From Austropuccinia psidii (Eukaryota; Basidiomycota; Pucciniomycetes; Pucciniales; Sphaerophragmiaceae), in the NCBI GenBank assembly GCA_023105745.1, contig JALGQZ010000009.1, positions 7,972,937-8,036,936 of the forward strand: DNA of 64,000 nucleotides, in the 5' to 3' direction. The translations under genes and the position numbers were made by a program. The notes beneath the pieces are model-generated. The model did no database searches. It was not told the DNA's origin and worked only from the letters and a program-made list of their open reading frames with translations. Positions 61,401 to 64,000 of the stretch are shown one piece after another (position 1 is the stretch's first letter; each line of letters opens with the position of its first letter).

Positions 61401-62999
61401 GAGGCATTCCATGAAGAAAACTGAACGCCCAGTGAGTGAGAAAGCAATAAACCTTTTTGTATTATTGATTGCATCATCTGTTGTCACATAAGATTATCAT
61501 AACTACTTGATTGATGCTTTTACATGACTGCCAACCCATTGATGGTTAAGAATAAAAGGAGTAAAAATTGTAAATCTTCTTTTATTTCAAAATAATCATT
61601 TGTTTCCCAAAGTTATAAATTTTATTGGAAATTTCATCACAGAGTGTATTTTCTGTGAATTTTCAAAGATTCAGTGTTTCATGTGGAATCATCAAAAATG
61701 GACTATAAGTAACCCTTTTAATTTTACTTATAGAAGTATAATACTTTTTGGCTTTCATATGAATTACACAGTTCTTAATTCTCCCTGAAAGCTTCAGAAA
61801 TATTCATTAAGAATTGTATTTTTAATGAATTTCCCCCCTCACCCGCTGATCAGTCTTTGGAGACCCCCCGCTGAATCCTTCATAGTGCACTGCTCGCTAA
61901 TGGAACATCAGTTTCTTGCGTGACCCTCACTCTTTGTTCTTCCTTGCCAGTCACGTCCTTTGTAGTCTTCAAATTTACCTCATTTCTATGTCAAATTGCA
62001 AATAGCACTATATGGCTGGTTGTTATGAGGTAAATCAATGGATACTAGTCCAAAAAGGTTTTTAATTACTCCTTTAAGGTATATCCATGGAAAATAATTA
62101 AGAATTTACATGGTTACAGGAGTCTAAGTTGCTCTGTACCTCCTTGGCACATCGGAATAGCAGCTTATTTGCTATTTTCTTCTTATATAATGAAGTTTTG
62201 ACTTGGTAACCGAGTTCCCAAAATGTTTTAGTATACTAATTGGGGCAAGGTCAACCATGTATCCAAGCTTTAGGGCTGTCCATGTCTCAGAGGCCTCAGA
62301 AGTTGGGTACCCTGGCTCTCTTTGATGTCTTTTCTCCCCCTTTGACTATTTTTTACATCAAAATAGAAATTCAGGCTTAAAGTGAGATATCCACTATGGC
62401 TGTACCAAAGGTGTATGTAATGATACCATAATATTAAGTGCCACAAACATGAATAACACTATTCTTAGTGTATATCTACCATGGGATTTCTCACATTCCC
62501 ATTATCTTGGCATGAAATTGAGAAAAACAAAAAATTTCACAATTCTTTTATGTGGTATTGATTATGTGTTATTGAATTATTTTCCATATTAACACCTCAA
62601 AGAGTTGATTTGAGCTTATCCACATTATGGAGCTATCCTAGGTGAATGTTTGTGTAGAATCCAAATCTGGCCTTAAATCCATGGATTTACCTACTCAATA
62701 AAACATTATTCATCTTTTCTGAAATCAAAAATGATGAATTTTGCATATATTCATTAATTATGGGTTATTTATAGTTCATAACCTATTTTTAGGATAATTG
62801 GAGCCTATTTGGGTAGGTAAAATATACCTCAAGGCTCACATTCCCTCTCACCAAAAGATAAAATTGTACTTCAATCTTATTAATGGTATCAAGAAGAAAA
62901 AGGTCCCAAAGGGGCTTAATTCACACTGTCCAACCTCTTTATATCACTCAGATAAAGAAATTTAAAATATATATATAGGAATATTCAGGCTTGTGGCCT
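55456..62999. other. long A/T-rich non-coding stretch
   Basis: Over 7 kb without a credible gene. The longest frames (about 84-110 codons near 55944, 59490) lack family resemblance. No paired termini seen. It is probably very old transposon DNA. A short, more GC- and CpG-containing patch lies at 61836-61980. Confidence 0.4.
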
Positions 63000-64000
63000 T
63001 CTTTCATGTCTAAATCTTCTCAAGAGTTTATCTGAGTCAGGTATTTCTGATTCTGCCAGCCATTCATCTTCATGTACTGGATTTCTATATCTAACAAGAT
63101 ATTCTCTTTGATTTTTAGCCCTAACTCTCCTTTATTTAATGACTTTCTTTATCTTTTTGTCTTCACTCTGTTTCACTGGTGGTACACTCAAAGGAGCTGG
63201 GTTCCTCAAAGGAAACAATTCTTTGTCAGCTGGTTGATAAAGTTTTATCAAGCTGACTAGAAACATGGGGTGTTTATATTCTAATTAGGCACTCAATTCC
63301 CCTTGAACTGCATGCATTCCATGTAAGGAAACAATAACAAAAGTTCCTACATGAAAATCTTAAGTTTCTTTGGGCCTTTGATATTATTAAAATTAAAGTT
63401 TGAAACTAGAACTAAGTCCCCTATTTGAAGTCTGGTACTTTGTGACTTGTCCCAGTTCTGTTTTGCAGAGTCAAAAGCTTCTTTCATACTCCGTTTGCAT
63501 GATGTTTCACTTTATCAAGAATTATCTTGAAGCTTTAAGCTGTAGGATTAATTTCAATCAAGTCTTTCCTCAGTGTGTCTGCTGGAAGTGTTGGATTCTA
63601 TCCTTTTTCTAACATAGCAGGAGTTTGTCCTGTGGAAGAATGGACTGATGTCTTATATGCCAGTTCCAATCCAGGTATTAGAGTGGACCAGTAATGGGTA
63701 ATGCCATATGAGTCTTTGAATTTGAATCCATAAGCACAGAATCTCCTGATAATGTCCTCTAAAGTTTGAATCATTCTCTCTGCTAGTCCATCTATTTGAG
63801 GGTGATATGCTGTTGAGAATGTTAGCTTAGTCTCAAACAATCTGTGAAGATTGGCCCAAAGTGCAGATGTGAATTTGGGAGCTCTGTCACTTGTGATATT
63901 CTTAATTAATCCTGTATGGAAAAAATCTCTACTCCATAGAAGAAGAGCTTTATCCATAGCAGTGTCATCTTTATTACATAGTAAGAATATGGGAGTTTTT
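63000..64000 (-). pseudogene. Ty3/gypsy chromovirus polyprotein, broken, cut by the window edge
   Basis: The C-terminal part of a polyprotein like that at 6316-12171. The integrase piece (63957-63598) reads NITSDRAPKFTSALWANL (second Asp) and [20 protein letters not shown] (Glu). It ends at a TAG where the intact copy has Trp in MLEKGWNP. A chromodomain remnant, REYLVRYRNPVHEDEWLAE, lies at 63117-63055, followed by a LLRRF C terminus near 63020. Between these the frame is broken several times. The rest lies beyond 64000. Confidence 0.85.

Overview
The window looks like transposon-rich nuclear DNA of a rust fungus (Pucciniales). The Ty3/gypsy and Gag-Pro proteins resemble, from memory, retroelement proteins of Austropuccinia psidii; no search was run. 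Small GT-AG introns of 54-68 bases, a secreted Egh16-like protein, a Tet-like 2OG-Fe(II) dioxygenase and deep LTR-element nesting fit the same group. No rRNA operon, CRISPR array or bacterial-type operon is present.

Layout. Bases 1-3540 are the only host gene space: a possible 3' end of a plus-strand gene (1-388) faces tail-to-tail a seven-exon minus-strand gene for an Egh16-like secreted protein (2339 to 1191). From about 3540 onward everything recognisable is transposon-derived. A young, full-length Ty3/gypsy chromovirus lies at 4852-14552: 1440-bp LTRs with about seven differences, TATAC target duplication and an uninterrupted 1951-residue Gag-Pol. A strongly decayed gypsy relative occupies about 17290-25781. 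Its right-hand LTR-like repeat is split by a 16.6-kb LTR element (25782-42375) that lacks reverse transcriptase and the integrase core. The left LTR of that element is itself interrupted by a broken Ty1/copia element (27378-32074). A second, related RT-less LTR element (44176-55455) carries inside it a 5.9-kb PIF/Harbinger DNA transposon (47436-53351). The window ends in another broken gypsy on the minus strand (about 63000-64000).

Most notable. (1) The Harbinger element carries, besides transposase and a Myb/SANT-like partner, a Tet-like 2OG-Fe(II) dioxygenase, a cargo combination I do not know as described. (2) The intact gypsy has no CpG at all between 5730 and 12356, on either strand, although its ORF is open and its LTRs nearly identical. 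CpG avoidance therefore seems to be a property of the active family rather than decay after insertion. (3) The gypsy gag start region has three overlapping same-strand frames, including a TGATATG stop-restart junction. Together these suggest, as inference, that DNA methylation shapes these elements and that one of them carries a candidate modified-cytosine enzyme.
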